A stretch of 64,000 bases of DNA from JAFDWI01 sp964544305 (GTDB taxonomy: Bacteria; Actinomycetota; Acidimicrobiia; Acidimicrobiales; Iamiaceae), in NCBI GenBank assembly GCA_964544305.1, contig CAZJAZ010000004.1, positions 62,001-126,000 of the forward strand, in the 5' to 3' direction. Of this stretch, positions 16,011 through 24,512 are shown one piece after another; positions within the stretch are counted from its first letter, which is position 1; the number at the start of each line of letters is the position of its first letter. A model generated the notes under the pieces. It searched no databases, was not told where the DNA came from, and saw only the letters and a program-made list of their open reading frames with translations. The position numbers and the translations under genes were made by a program.

Positions 16011-16759
16011 GAGGGGTTCCTTTTCGAGGGAGTACAGCGAAAGGTTGCGCCGATTTGGGTGGGGGGTGTTGCGAGCGTTCGTTCGGCGAGATTCCATGAG
16101 CCGTCGGGCGGCCCGGACATGCACATGGCTTTTGTCGCCACCGCACTGGCCTCATCAACGTTGTGCGTTACCCACAGCACCGGCCGGCCAAGCGAAGCGA
16201 GTTCTCCGGTGAGCAACGCCCGCAGCCGTATGGCTGTTTCGGCATCAAGGCTGGCAAATGGTTCATCGACAAGCACGGTGGCGGCGTCGCATGCGAGTGC
16301 ACGAGCAATCGCGACCCGTTGACGCATTCCCCCGGACAGCGCGACGGGGTACACATGAAGGGCATCGCCGAGGCCGACGCGTTCGAGCCAGTAGCGAGCA
16401 CGGTCATGGTTGTGGTCGTCAAGGACGAGTTCAACATTGGCAAGCGTTGTTCGCCACGGCAACAGACGGGGGTCTTGGAACACTGTTGCAACTCGACCCG
16501 GTGGTCGTGTCACCTGTCCACTCGTCGGTGCGACAAGGCCCGCGACGGTACGAAGCAACGTGGTTTTTCCCGCCCCTGAAGGGCCCATGATCGCCAGGAT
16601 TTCTCCTGGTTCCACGGTAAGTGAACAATCGGTGAGCAACGTCAGGCCTCGTCGTTCAAGTACGAGGTTCATCATGGTGACGCCGTGTGCGGACTGCTCG
16701 GCACAGGGCGCCGGTGGTAGAGCCTCGGCGATTGCGAGCGACATGGACTCACTCCTCAT
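16007..16759 (-). CDS. ABC transporter ATPase (SsuB/TauB type)
   Basis: 250 residues with Walker A GPSGAGKTT, Q-loop VFQDPRLLPW, signature LSGGMRQR, Walker B VLVDEP, D-loop SLD and switch His in VTHN. It powers import by the downstream binding protein and permease. The first 28 residues are a non-conserved extension, so ATG 16744 or a start near residue 29 or 30 is possible. It is the first gene of the three-gene operon; a symmetric AT-rich element lies upstream at 16782-16803. Confidence 0.93.
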   Translation of the reverse strand: MRSESMSLAIAEALPPAPCAEQSAHGVTMMNLVLERRGLTLLTDCSLTVEPGEILAIMGPSGAGKTTLLRTVAGLVAPTSGQVTRPPGRVATVFQDPRLLPWRTTLANVELVLDDHNHDRARYWLERVGLGDALHVYPVALSGGMRQRVAIARALACDAATVLVDEPFASLDAETAIRLRALLTGELASLGRPVLWVTHNVDEASAVATKAMCMSGPPDGSWNLAERTLATPPTQIGATFRCTPSKRNPS

Positions 16760-16781
16760 GCTGTCGGTGAGCTGACTAACT

Positions 16782-16803
16782 ATTATTAAGTCAACCTAAT
16801 AAT
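16782..16803. promoter_or_regulatory. AT-rich inverted repeat between the ABC operon and the P450
   Basis: ATTATTA-N8-TAATAAT, perfect 7-bp arms, 23-44 bp upstream of the ATPase start and strikingly AT-rich for this genome. Read on the minus strand it contains TTAGGTTGACTTAA, where TTGACT could be a -35 box. A metal- or ligand-responsive operator is possible; a DtxR/IdeR box is only half matched. Confidence 0.45.
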
Positions 16804-16882
16804 CACTCATGGGAGAAATCAACACATGTGACGGCTGACCGTTCTCGTCCCCTGTCGACCCCTGTGCGTGCCTGATGTCACC

Positions 16883-16896
16883 TAGAACCTGTTTCA
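16883..16896 (+). promoter_or_regulatory. KstR-like operator upstream of the CYP125-like gene
   Basis: TAGAACCTGTTTCA fits the KstR consensus TnnAACnnGTTnnA at every fixed position. It lies about 75 bp upstream of the P450 start. KstR is the TetR-family repressor of cholesterol catabolism in mycolic-acid actinomycetes; no kstR gene is in this window. Confidence 0.6.
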
Positions 16897-16970
16897 CTTT
16901 GGTGCTAGACATGAGCCGTCGCACCTGTTGTGACACAGCTGAAAAACCCGTAAAACAAGGACTACAAACG

Positions 16971-18197
16971 ATGCCAGTTCCGATTCCCGCCGGGTACGAC
17001 ATGACCAACCCGGACATCCTCGCCGATGGAATTCCTTTTGAGGAGTATGCGTGGATGCGATCGACCGCACCGGTGTTTTGGAATGCGCAAACCGAAGAAG
17101 AATCAAGCTTCGCTGATGGTGGGCTGTGGATCTGCTCGCGTCACGCCGACGTCAAGACCGTTTCAATTGCTAAAGAAACCTGGTCAAGCGAAGAGAACAC
17201 GGCTATCCCTCGCTTTGATGGCAAGACGGTGGGCTACCAAGAGCGTGAAGTTCAAAAGAACATGATGTTGAACATGGACGGCCCGAAACACACTCGGGTG
17301 CGAGGTGTCGTATCCCGTGGCTTGTTCAGCCCCAAAGCCGTCGCCAAACTTGATGGATTGCTGCGTGAGTGGGCAGAAAAGATCGTGCTCACGGCCAAGG
17401 CAAAAGGCTCGGGCGACTTCGTTGATGACATTGCCTGCGAGCTACCCCTCCAAGCAATCGCAGAACTCGTTGGTTTCCCCCAAGAAGACCGCCGACGCAT
17501 CTTTGACTGGTCAAACGAAATGATGGCGTACGACGATCCAGACTTCAACATTGACCCAGCCCAGGCCGCCGCGGAAATTCTCGGTTACGCGATGAACATG
17601 GGAGAAGACCGCCGAGCCAACCCACGCAACGACATCGTGAGCCGGTTGGTTGCCGCCGAAGGCGAAGAAGTACTCAACTCCGAAGAGTTCGCCTTCTTTA
17701 TTTTGATCTTGGCGGTGGCAGGTAACGAGACCACGCGTAACGCGATCAGCCATGGCATGCAAGCGTTCTTCGACAACCCAGAACTCTGGGAAGCGTACAA
17801 AGCCGAACGTCCAGATACCATGCCTGACGAGGTCGTGCGCTATGGCACACCCGTGCAACTCTTCCAGCGCACCGCCCTCGTTGATACCGAACTTGGTGGC
17901 CAAGCCATTGCCAAGGGCCAGCGCATTGGGTTGTTGTACGGGTCAGCCAACTATGACACCGACGTGTTTGACGACCCGATGCGATTCGACATCTACCGTG
18001 ACCCCAACCCGCACGTCGGATTTGGCGGAGGCGGCGTACATTTCTGTCCCGGGTCGCACCTCGCAAAATTAGAAATCCGGTTGCTCTTTGATGCGATCGC
18101 AGATCACATTCCGAACATCGCGTCGGCTGGTCCGCAGAAGCGTCTTCGTTCCGGATGGCTCAACGGCATCAAAGCGATGCCCGTGACCTATAGCTGA
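16971..18197 (+). CDS. Cytochrome P450, CYP125-like (putative sterol side-chain hydroxylase)
   Basis: 408 residues. I-helix AGNETTRN, K-helix DEVVRYGTPVQLFQRTAL, heme loop GFGGGGVHFCPG with the thiolate Cys near residue 359, and the ending RLRSGWLNGIKAMPV. These blocks read like mycobacterial CYP125/CYP142/CYP124, which oxidise the terminal carbon of cholesterol side chains or methyl-branched lipids. An upstream KstR-like box supports a steroid role. ATG 16971 follows AAGGAC at good spacing; a longer frame to 16875 has no conserved residues. Subfamily assignment is from motif memory, not alignment. Confidence 0.85.
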   Translation: MPVPIPAGYDMTNPDILADGIPFEEYAWMRSTAPVFWNAQTEEESSFADGGLWICSRHADVKTVSIAKETWSSEENTAIPRFDGKTVGYQEREVQKNMMLNMDGPKHTRVRGVVSRGLFSPKAVAKLDGLLREWAEKIVLTAKAKGSGDFVDDIACELPLQAIAELVGFPQEDRRRIFDWSNEMMAYDDPDFNIDPAQAAAEILGYAMNMGEDRRANPRNDIVSRLVAAEGEEVLNSEEFAFFILILAVAGNETTRNAISHGMQAFFDNPELWEAYKAERPDTMPDEVVRYGTPVQLFQRTALVDTELGGQAIAKGQRIGLLYGSANYDTDVFDDPMRFDIYRDPNPHVGFGGGGVHFCPGSHLAKLEIRLLFDAIADHIPNIASAGPQKRLRSGWLNGIKAMPVTYS

Positions 18198-18207
18198 AAG
18201 ATTTGAG

Positions 18208-18681
18208 TTACTGAGGTTCGATCAATTTACCACGGCGGTAGTGGCATGCCTCGCGAACCTTCATGTTCCGGTCGTAGCGAACCGTCGCCGGGGTTTCATC
18301 ATCTGGATCATCAAGAAGACCGCCGCGGTAGTGGGCGACAAAAAATCGCCGCCCACCTTCGTCGTAATCTTGGAGCGCAGGTGTGCCATCAGGCGGGTCG
18401 TTGAGCACTCCGGAATGGAAATGCTGTTCGGTTCGTAGCGCCCCGGTCCCGATGTTGTAGTGGACGACGGCTGGGGTCCCATTGGCGGGGTCATGGAGTT
18501 GACCGAACCGGTAATGCTCAATGATCCCAACGGTACCGTCGCGGTGATACATGGTGATTGCGGGCGTCTCATCGTCGGGATCATGTGGCACGCCATCAAG
18601 GAAATACGACACCGAAGAAAGCTCGCCGTTGTCCTCCCGATACGTCACAACTTTCTCGGCGCCGGTGGCATCTTCGCTCAT
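18208..18681 (-). CDS. Small MORN-like repeat protein, unknown function
   Basis: 157 residues made almost wholly of four imperfect repeats of 30-31 residues with the pattern G-x-L-x-D-P-x-D-x-T-P-A-x-x-x-Y-x-x-G-(6)-H-Y-R; the Asp-Pro pairs are at about residues 34, 64, 95 and 125. The pattern recalls MORN/YwqK-type beta-hairpin repeats. No signal peptide, so probably cytosolic. ATG 18681 (MSEDATG) is favoured because the upstream extension is basic and unlike the repeats. It converges on the CYP125-like gene with a 10-bp gap. I do not recognise a specific function. Confidence 0.7.
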   Translation of the reverse strand: MSEDATGAEKVVTYREDNGELSSVSYFLDGVPHDPDDETPAITMYHRDGTVGIIEHYRFGQLHDPANGTPAVVHYNIGTGALRTEQHFHSGVLNDPPDGTPALQDYDEGGRRFFVAHYRGGLLDDPDDETPATVRYDRNMKVREACHYRRGKLIEPQ

Positions 18682-18788
18682 GCGGGCTCCAATCTCCACA
18701 CGCCGTCGGGCGTGGTCCTTAGGTTGCAGTTTAGATAGCAAGGCGGCAAAAGAAATACTGACGTTGAATCAAACATCAGGTTCCTAGT

Positions 18789-18888
18789 NNNNNNNNNNNN
18801 NNNNNNNNNNNNNNNNNNNNNNNNNNNNNNNNNNNNNNNNNNNNNNNNNNNNNNNNNNNNNNNNNNNNNNNNNNNNNNNNNNNNNNNN
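18789..18888. other. 100-N scaffold gap
   Basis: The flanks share only CTAGT, so the true distance is unknown. The gap lies in the divergent spacer upstream of the MORN-like protein and the globin; promoters of both may be missing. Confidence 0.9.
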
Positions 18889-18951
18889 CTAGTTATGGCG
18901 ATGGTCGAACCGCTCCCTAGCCTGAAACAAGTACGAATCAACGGGATACAG

Positions 18952-19398
18952 ATGATGAATGACACACCTGACTTGAACACAACCGACGAGATCGGTTTGA
19001 TGGTGCGAAGCTTTTACACCAAAGTTGGCGTAGACGACTTGCTTGGTCCGCTCTTCAACGATGTCGCAAAAGTCGACTGGCCAGACCATTTTGTGAAGCT
19101 CAACGCGTTTTGGTCGCGTGCGCTCATTGGTGAACCTGGCTACGCCGGGAACCCATTTCGGGCGCACGTCGAAATTCATTCCCAAGCGGCATTTACCGAA
19201 GCACACTTTCTCCGCTGGCTTCAACTCTTTCATGAAACGATTGACGCAGGATGGTCGGGCCCGTACGCCGAAGGCGCAAAAGAAATGGCCCGGCGTGTGG
19301 CAGCAGTCCACGCAAACCAGTTGATTGGTGAACCGGTCTACTTTGAGCCTGAAAATCGCAGCGTTCCCCTTGGAGCCGCGCCCCGCAGCGCAACATAA
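18952..19398 (+). CDS. Group III truncated hemoglobin
   Basis: About 148 residues of the 2/2 globin fold. The group III pattern is visible: VRSFYTKVGVDDLLGPLFNDV, HFVKLNAFWSRALIG, the heme-facing His in NPFRAHVEIH and a conserved FLRWLQLFHETID. Such globins bind oxygen or peroxide; their role is not settled. The start is uncertain: ATG 18952 or 18955 gives a normal length, while ATG 18895 would add 19 residues and begins only 6 bp after the scaffold gap. It converges on the GH20 gene with an 18-bp gap. Confidence 0.88.
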   Translation: MMNDTPDLNTTDEIGLMVRSFYTKVGVDDLLGPLFNDVAKVDWPDHFVKLNAFWSRALIGEPGYAGNPFRAHVEIHSQAAFTEAHFLRWLQLFHETIDAGWSGPYAEGAKEMARRVAAVHANQLIGEPVYFEPENRSVPLGAAPRSAT

Positions 19399-19416
19399 CG
19401 TTTGTGTGCCGCTCGT

Positions 19417-21183
19417 TTACCGACTGAGATAATGGCTTCTCGTTGCTTCGAGTCCAGCAACACTGTCGTTGAGTCCGCCCGGTCGACTTGAACCTAGCCA
19501 TGCCGCACGATATTGCTTGATGAGTTGCCCAAGGTCAGCTGCCTGTTCGCTTGCATCCCACGGTTCGCCAACACGCTTGAGCATTCGCTTTGCTCCGTGG
19601 CGGGCGAGCCCGATTGCCACCTCGGTCTCGGTGACGAGTTGGTTGCCGTCGGCGCAGATAAGGCGTGCGCGCCCAAGATTGTTACGGGTCGTATCAAGTA
19701 ATGCAATCACGTCGCGTGTGGCGTCAATGTCGATCTCGCCGGAACTCAACACGGTCGGCGATGGGGCAACTGCTTGAAAGAGCGGACCCGCATTGCGGGC
19801 GATCACGCCGATTGCATCATTGACCGACCCAATCGTGGCAAGGGCCATCCCGAATAGGTTCGCGGCATCGTCAACCAAGCGGCTGCTTACAACGCTGGCC
19901 GGATCGACGCTGTGATTCGTGTTGCTGCACCAGGACAGCGCGCCGCCGTACACAATGGGCAACAAGCTCACCGAGGGAGGCTGGAGATGCCCGCTGTCGC
20001 CCCAATCGGTTACCAGATAACCGGTTGCCCCCGCTGCATGGCCGCTCTTGGCGGCGTCAAACAAGTTGGCCTTTGAATTGGGCCAGCGCCCAACGAGTGA
20101 TTGCCATGTTGAGGTACCTGGAGCCACCCAGAAAGGGCGGTCGGCATTGGCAAATGGTTCACAGATTGTTGCGAAATCGGTGGGCGCATCAAGGTCGATG
20201 CCGATGCGGTTGAGGATCTGGGTGAACTCTCGGGGGAGCGTGGGGTTCGTGATGTTGGGCGCATCGTAATTCCACACAATTGGTGTGCACTGCTGCGCGG
20301 GAAGAGAGTCGAGGATCTCTGGATGGGTCCGTACCACGTCGGCCCAAAACTGCACCGAGTAGCCATCGGCGAGGAGCGGATCGGCGATGCGGTGGAGGTA
20401 CTCGGCGTAGACCGCACCGATTCCTTCAGTTGCGATGCGTGGCGCACTTACTCCCTGCCCAAGTTCAAAGGTTTCGTCACAACCAATGTTCACGTGGCGA
20501 CTCGTCACACAGGCGAGTTGCGTGCGAACCAGGTCGAGTGCGAATTCGGCGTTGCTTGGAGTTGGTGCGAGCACAGTCGGAGGCAGTCGGAACCCGTCGA
20601 TCACCTCACAACCGTCGGGGCATTCGGCACGATGCCGGTACGTGTCGTGGGCGAGCCATCGTCCGAAATGTCCGAACGTGTTCTGATTGACCACAAGGTC
20701 GATACCCGCGTCTTGGCAGAGCCCATCAAGCCAGCGCAGATCGTCCGGTGTGATCGGCGACGCGTGCTCCCACACGTCGCGGTGGGCTGGGTGGGCAAAG
20801 GTGTGCTCGATGTACAACTGGAATTGGTTGTAGCGGCAGGTTGCAAGGCGTGTGACCAGATGTTCCAGCGTGTCGCGTGTGGGAACACGATCCCGAGATA
20901 CATCCAACATGAAACCGCGGGTTACGAAATCTGGATGATCTTCGATGTGGATCTGTGGAAGGTGGGCCGAACCTGCGCGTAGTTGTTCGAGCGTGGACTC
21001 GCCGTAGCGGCGACCAAGTTCATCGGCCCATGCAAGATGCGCGTGCTGTGTTGTGATGTCGATTACGTAGCCTTGCGGAGGAAGCGACGTGTCTTGGGTC
21101 TGTTGTACGTGACCCGAGAATCTCTGGTGTGGATCAAATCCTGCTATCTCACGTGGACGTGGAAAGAGATCGGGCCCGGTCAT
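19417..21183 (-). CDS. Glycoside hydrolase family 20-like (beta-N-acetylhexosaminidase-type)
   Basis: 588 residues. Family signatures are RGFMLDVSRDRVP near the barrel start and NIGCDETFELGQG, where Asp-Glu is the catalytic pair of substrate-assisted GH20 enzymes. There is no signal peptide, so it probably acts on imported or recycled amino sugars in the cytosol. ATG 21183 was chosen because the longer frame would run through a long palindrome (21207-21263). The C-terminal ~200 residues are outside the barrel and unrecognised. No sugar transporter is next to it. Confidence 0.8.
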   Translation of the reverse strand: MTGPDLFPRPREIAGFDPHQRFSGHVQQTQDTSLPPQGYVIDITTQHAHLAWADELGRRYGESTLEQLRAGSAHLPQIHIEDHPDFVTRGFMLDVSRDRVPTRDTLEHLVTRLATCRYNQFQLYIEHTFAHPAHRDVWEHASPITPDDLRWLDGLCQDAGIDLVVNQNTFGHFGRWLAHDTYRHRAECPDGCEVIDGFRLPPTVLAPTPSNAEFALDLVRTQLACVTSRHVNIGCDETFELGQGVSAPRIATEGIGAVYAEYLHRIADPLLADGYSVQFWADVVRTHPEILDSLPAQQCTPIVWNYDAPNITNPTLPREFTQILNRIGIDLDAPTDFATICEPFANADRPFWVAPGTSTWQSLVGRWPNSKANLFDAAKSGHAAGATGYLVTDWGDSGHLQPPSVSLLPIVYGGALSWCSNTNHSVDPASVVSSRLVDDAANLFGMALATIGSVNDAIGVIARNAGPLFQAVAPSPTVLSSGEIDIDATRDVIALLDTTRNNLGRARLICADGNQLVTETEVAIGLARHGAKRMLKRVGEPWDASEQAADLGQLIKQYRAAWLGSSRPGGLNDSVAGLEATRSHYLSR

Positions 21184-21206
21184 GTCGGCAATTCTGCCTC
21201 TTTTCA

Positions 21207-21263
21207 AGCGGAACGTGTCGCGATGCGTGCCGCTATGCGGCACGCATCGCGACACGTTCCGCT
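21207..21263. repeat. Long perfect palindrome, copy 3 (divergent spacer)
   Basis: 27-bp perfect arms around the loop TAT; the outer arm reads AGCGGAACGTGTCGCG. It lies between the divergent GH20 and phospholipase-like genes, 24 bp from the GH20 start. Confidence 0.9.
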
Positions 21264-21333
21264 CCAACAGACAATTCGGTGATGTTGGCGGTAGTGTTCA
21301 AGCGGTCTGCACTCAAAGGGGAATCGATCACAA

Positions 21334-22722
21334 ATGAAGCAGCATTCGTGGATGAAAAGCGTCGGAGCCTCGGGAGTCTTGATTGCAGCGTCGCTCCTCG
21401 TGGGAGTGGGCAATGCTGGGGCGGCCGGAATTACCACCCACCAGTGGATGGCACGCACTGCGATCCCCAAAGTGAGTAGTACACAACTTCGGGCACTACT
21501 CGCCGCGAACATTGACATGGTCAACGCGGGGGCAGGGTTCCCTGACGTTGGTTATGTCGGATCGAACACGTATGGCGAAACCGCACACTGGCAGCGCTTT
21601 ATTGACCATATGGTTGACGCAATCCGTGTCAAACCAGGTTGTGGTGACCTGACCGACCCGACCGGGCCATGTGCCGGGCTCATCGCGTTCACGTTCGGTG
21701 CGGCTGCGCACGGCATGGGAGACCAAGTTTGGGACTGGCTCTTCGAACCAAATAGTCCGGACCGAAATGAGTACTGGACTGGGGTTCCCACCGCAACAAA
21801 TACGGGTGCCGAAACCCAGATGGATTTGGTTGCAATTGGCCGATATGGGGTCGGCACGACGGTGTCGGAAACCGTGCCAGACATCCCAATGGTCATTCAA
21901 GCGCTGAGTGACTCCGGCGAACCTGGTGTGGCGGCGACACAGTTTGATCTTGTCGATGACCTGCCACAACTCTGGCAGGTTGAGAAGAACTGGGCCGACG
22001 CCCACCTGTCTGAAGTCGAAGCCGCAATGCCGTGGATGTCAGCGAACATGGTTACCGCACCTGGCGGTGTCAACTTTGCGGCAACCGCGATCGCTGGATA
22101 CTGGGATTCACAGTGGGGTCGTTTGCTTGGCAATCAACCGGCGACTCGAGTTTCGATTACGTACCCGGCACCCGATCAAACGGGGATCCCAGCAACCGGA
22201 TGGGACCGGGACTCGTACGAGCCAGGCACCGCGCCCGGACGCGGCGGGGCACAAAATCGCATTGCCGCTGCCCTCACGTCATCACGGCCATACAAGGGAA
22301 GCCCGGCCGGTTTCGTTTCGGATGCCATGCCCACCGGTTCGATGACGATCACCGATGTCGCGTCGGGGGCTCCCGTGCCAATCAAAGATGGCTATCCACG
22401 CAGTGTGCCTTACGGGTCGGACGCGGGCGAGCACATGATTGACGTGCAACCTGCAAGCAACTTGGCCGAATGTACCTGGTATCAAGTAGACGTTGGCAGA
22501 GACGCCCAGATCGTGGATGCTCGCGGGGAAGCAGTGACACCGTATTCGTGGAAATTCAAGACCGCGTGCACAGGTGAGAATTCGTCAACGACCACGACCA
22601 CGACCACGTTTCCCCCCATAGCTGTTGGGGACTTAGTCGACCCGACAACAAGTGTTGTCAGCGAACCGAGTGTGGCGCCGGTTGCCATAGCAGTGCGTGA
22701 CAAACCGACGTACACCGGCTAG
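21334..22722 (+). CDS. Secreted zinc-dependent phospholipase C-like protein
   Basis: 462 residues with an N-terminal signal peptide ending near ANAGAAG. The mature N-terminus GITTHQWMARTA, followed by FPDVGY, HWQRFIDHMV and FTFGAAAHGMGDQVWDW, matches the His/Asp-rich helical fold of zinc-dependent phospholipase C/S1-P1 nuclease. A second part (about 330-415) looks like a bacterial Ig-like domain with a Cys pair, and the tail has a Thr run before a Pro/Val-rich end without an LPxTG. It probably acts on phospholipids outside the cell. The zinc set is inferred from spacing only. Confidence 0.72.
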   Translation: MKQHSWMKSVGASGVLIAASLLVGVGNAGAAGITTHQWMARTAIPKVSSTQLRALLAANIDMVNAGAGFPDVGYVGSNTYGETAHWQRFIDHMVDAIRVKPGCGDLTDPTGPCAGLIAFTFGAAAHGMGDQVWDWLFEPNSPDRNEYWTGVPTATNTGAETQMDLVAIGRYGVGTTVSETVPDIPMVIQALSDSGEPGVAATQFDLVDDLPQLWQVEKNWADAHLSEVEAAMPWMSANMVTAPGGVNFAATAIAGYWDSQWGRLLGNQPATRVSITYPAPDQTGIPATGWDRDSYEPGTAPGRGGAQNRIAAALTSSRPYKGSPAGFVSDAMPTGSMTITDVASGAPVPIKDGYPRSVPYGSDAGEHMIDVQPASNLAECTWYQVDVGRDAQIVDARGEAVTPYSWKFKTACTGENSSTTTTTTTFPPIAVGDLVDPTTSVVSEPSVAPVAIAVRDKPTYTG

Positions 22723-22727
22723 CTACG

Positions 22728-22784
22728 AGCGGAACTTGTCGCAGAACGCGCTGTTATACAGCGCGTTCTGCGACAAGTTCCGCT
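22728..22784. repeat. Long perfect palindrome, copy 4 (convergent spacer)
   Basis: 27-bp perfect arms around the loop TAT; the outer arm reads AGCGGAACTTGTCGCA. It sits between the convergent phospholipase-like and MDMPI genes, where it could terminate both. Confidence 0.9.
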
Positions 22785-22805
22785 GAGAAGTCAGGTGACC
22801 GTCCG

Positions 22806-23630
22806 CTAGAAGCGCATGGTATCGACGAGTAGCTTCGCCGTTTTGTCGTCGCCAACGATGGTCACCGTCTCGAGAGGGCGCCTGCGCCACACCGTCAAGA
22901 ACAAGGTTTCCGCCGGGCCACGAAAAGTGACGGCGCCCGGCACATAGCCTCGGTCTACCTGCGCGGATGCAGTGGGCACATCAGGAACGACCCCAACGTG
23001 CGGTCGTCCAATTTCGTCGTACTGCAGGCGCAGGCGGGCCAACGCCTCATTCCCGTCCGCGCGAAGCGGCTCAAACACAAACGTCGTGTTTCGCAACGAA
23101 TCGGGCACAACCCCGCCGCGTTGATTGTGTCGAGTGGCGACAAAAATCGTGAGCCACTCGTCAATGCCGTCTGCGGCCAACGTCGGGTCAAGCGCGGCAG
23201 AAGGTTGACCGTGAAGCGCATGCAACGCATCGGTGGCATCGACACGATGGACGCCAAGTTCGTGCGCTTGTCGACGTGCCCAGAATGCGACGTCTGATGC
23301 GCCGATGAACGAGGCGACCGGCTGATTGGGATCCCGCGCGGCAAACGCGTCAAGCATTTCGTTTAAGGCAACGTGGTAGTCATCCAAACAAGCAGGCCCT
23401 TTGGGGAACGGAGGAGCGGAAGCAGCGAGCGCATTGGGGTCCGCATCCACTGGCGCATTGAGCAAACCGGTAACCCAACGGTGGATCTTCCCAACGTGGC
23501 GAACCACACGCTCAACCGTCCAACCCTCCAACATCGGCACCGGAGCGTTCAGTGCATCAATCGGCACGGCCCCAAGACGTCCACCTTCAGTTTCGATGCC
23601 TTGCAAGAACCGGTCGTGCTCAAGCGCCAT
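22806..23630 (-). CDS. Maleylpyruvate isomerase-like mycothiol-dependent protein
   Basis: 274 residues. The N-terminal DinB-like MDMPI_N domain shows metal-binding histidines in VVRHVGKIHRWV and RRQAHELGVHRVDA, and the C-terminal MDMPI_C domain follows. Family members use mycothiol as a cofactor or modify it, for isomerisation or transfer reactions. This is one of the markers for an actinobacterial host. ATG 23630 (MALEHDRF) is the conserved start; the longer frame upstream overlaps the promoter of the divergent thioesterase. Substrate unknown. Confidence 0.85.
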   Translation of the reverse strand: MALEHDRFLQGIETEGGRLGAVPIDALNAPVPMLEGWTVERVVRHVGKIHRWVTGLLNAPVDADPNALAASAPPFPKGPACLDDYHVALNEMLDAFAARDPNQPVASFIGASDVAFWARRQAHELGVHRVDATDALHALHGQPSAALDPTLAADGIDEWLTIFVATRHNQRGGVVPDSLRNTTFVFEPLRADGNEALARLRLQYDEIGRPHVGVVPDVPTASAQVDRGYVPGAVTFRGPAETLFLTVWRRRPLETVTIVGDDKTAKLLVDTMRF

Positions 23631-23713
23631 GTGCCTATTGTGCCCGATGTCATTGACGGAGCACATCGTGTCGGTTCGCATTATGGCCTCGTGAGCGGCC
23701 AGCATCGTGGCCT

Positions 23714-24502
23714 ATGTCGACAGATGATTTGTTTGGACTTGACCCCGTACTTGATGGTCGAACGGGCTTCGAGTTGACGGCGCCGCTCGTTCGCTTTGAT
23801 CGGCAACTCTTTGGGGGCACCGGCCTTGGGGTCACGGTTGCTGCCGCGCAACTCACAACCGGCCGGGACGCGGTTTGGGCAACGGTTCAGTTCGTGGGAA
23901 CCGCCCAAGAAGGCGAACGACTCGACGTGCAAGTAGACGAGGTCGCACACGGGGGCACGGTCTCTCAGTTGCGCGTCACGGCATCCGTTGGTGAACGACT
24001 CGTCCTCGCAGGACTCGCCTCAACTGCGCGTGAGCGTACCGAAGGTTTTGCCGCAACGTTCTCGACGATGCCGATTGTCCCAGATCCCAATGAATGCGGC
24101 CCGCTCACCTTTGGCTTTGCGGAACCCCCGCCAGAAATGTTGGCTCGAGGTCCATTTTCAATTGGCGAGTATCGTGTCGCATCATCTGACAACCAAACCC
24201 GTCATCTGTGGGTTCACCTTCGAGATCGTCCATTTGATCGGGTGCTCGCAGCCTTCGTTGCTGATTTCGTTCCATCTGCCGTGCTCCAAGCCGCAGGCAA
24301 GTTTGGCGGTGGCACCAGCCTCGATAACGCAATGCGTTTTGGCCCGCCAATACCCGAAGACTGCGAATGGCTCCTCCTTGAAAGCGAGCCGTATTTTGCC
24401 CACAATGGTTTCGTCCATGGTGCTGCAAAACTCTGGACACCCGATGGCATTCTCGTCGCAATGGCATCACAATCGGCCATCGCTCGACTCTTTGGCGGTT
24501 AG
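23714..24502 (+). CDS. Acyl-CoA thioesterase, TesB-like double hot dog
   Basis: 262 residues with two hot-dog folds. The first is marked by LFGGTGLGVTVAAAQ and the second by SLDNAMRFG, where the Asp is the TesB-type catalytic residue; WLLLESEPYFAHNGFVHGAAKLW is also characteristic. It hydrolyses acyl-CoA to free acid and CoA. The dienelactone hydrolase-like gene follows after 10 bp, so they likely form one transcript. Chain-length preference unknown. Confidence 0.86.
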   Translation: MSTDDLFGLDPVLDGRTGFELTAPLVRFDRQLFGGTGLGVTVAAAQLTTGRDAVWATVQFVGTAQEGERLDVQVDEVAHGGTVSQLRVTASVGERLVLAGLASTARERTEGFAATFSTMPIVPDPNECGPLTFGFAEPPPEMLARGPFSIGEYRVASSDNQTRHLWVHLRDRPFDRVLAAFVADFVPSAVLQAAGKFGGGTSLDNAMRFGPPIPEDCEWLLLESEPYFAHNGFVHGAAKLWTPDGILVAMASQSAIARLFGG

Positions 24503-24512
24503 TCTTCGCCTC

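Noticed and set aside
16782..16803. DtxR/IdeR iron box
   Set aside because: Only one half-site (TTAGGTT) matches; spacing and the other half do not.
18208..18788. MORN-like protein as a toxin-antitoxin partner
   Set aside because: No adjacent toxin gene, although the gap at 18789 prevents a full check.
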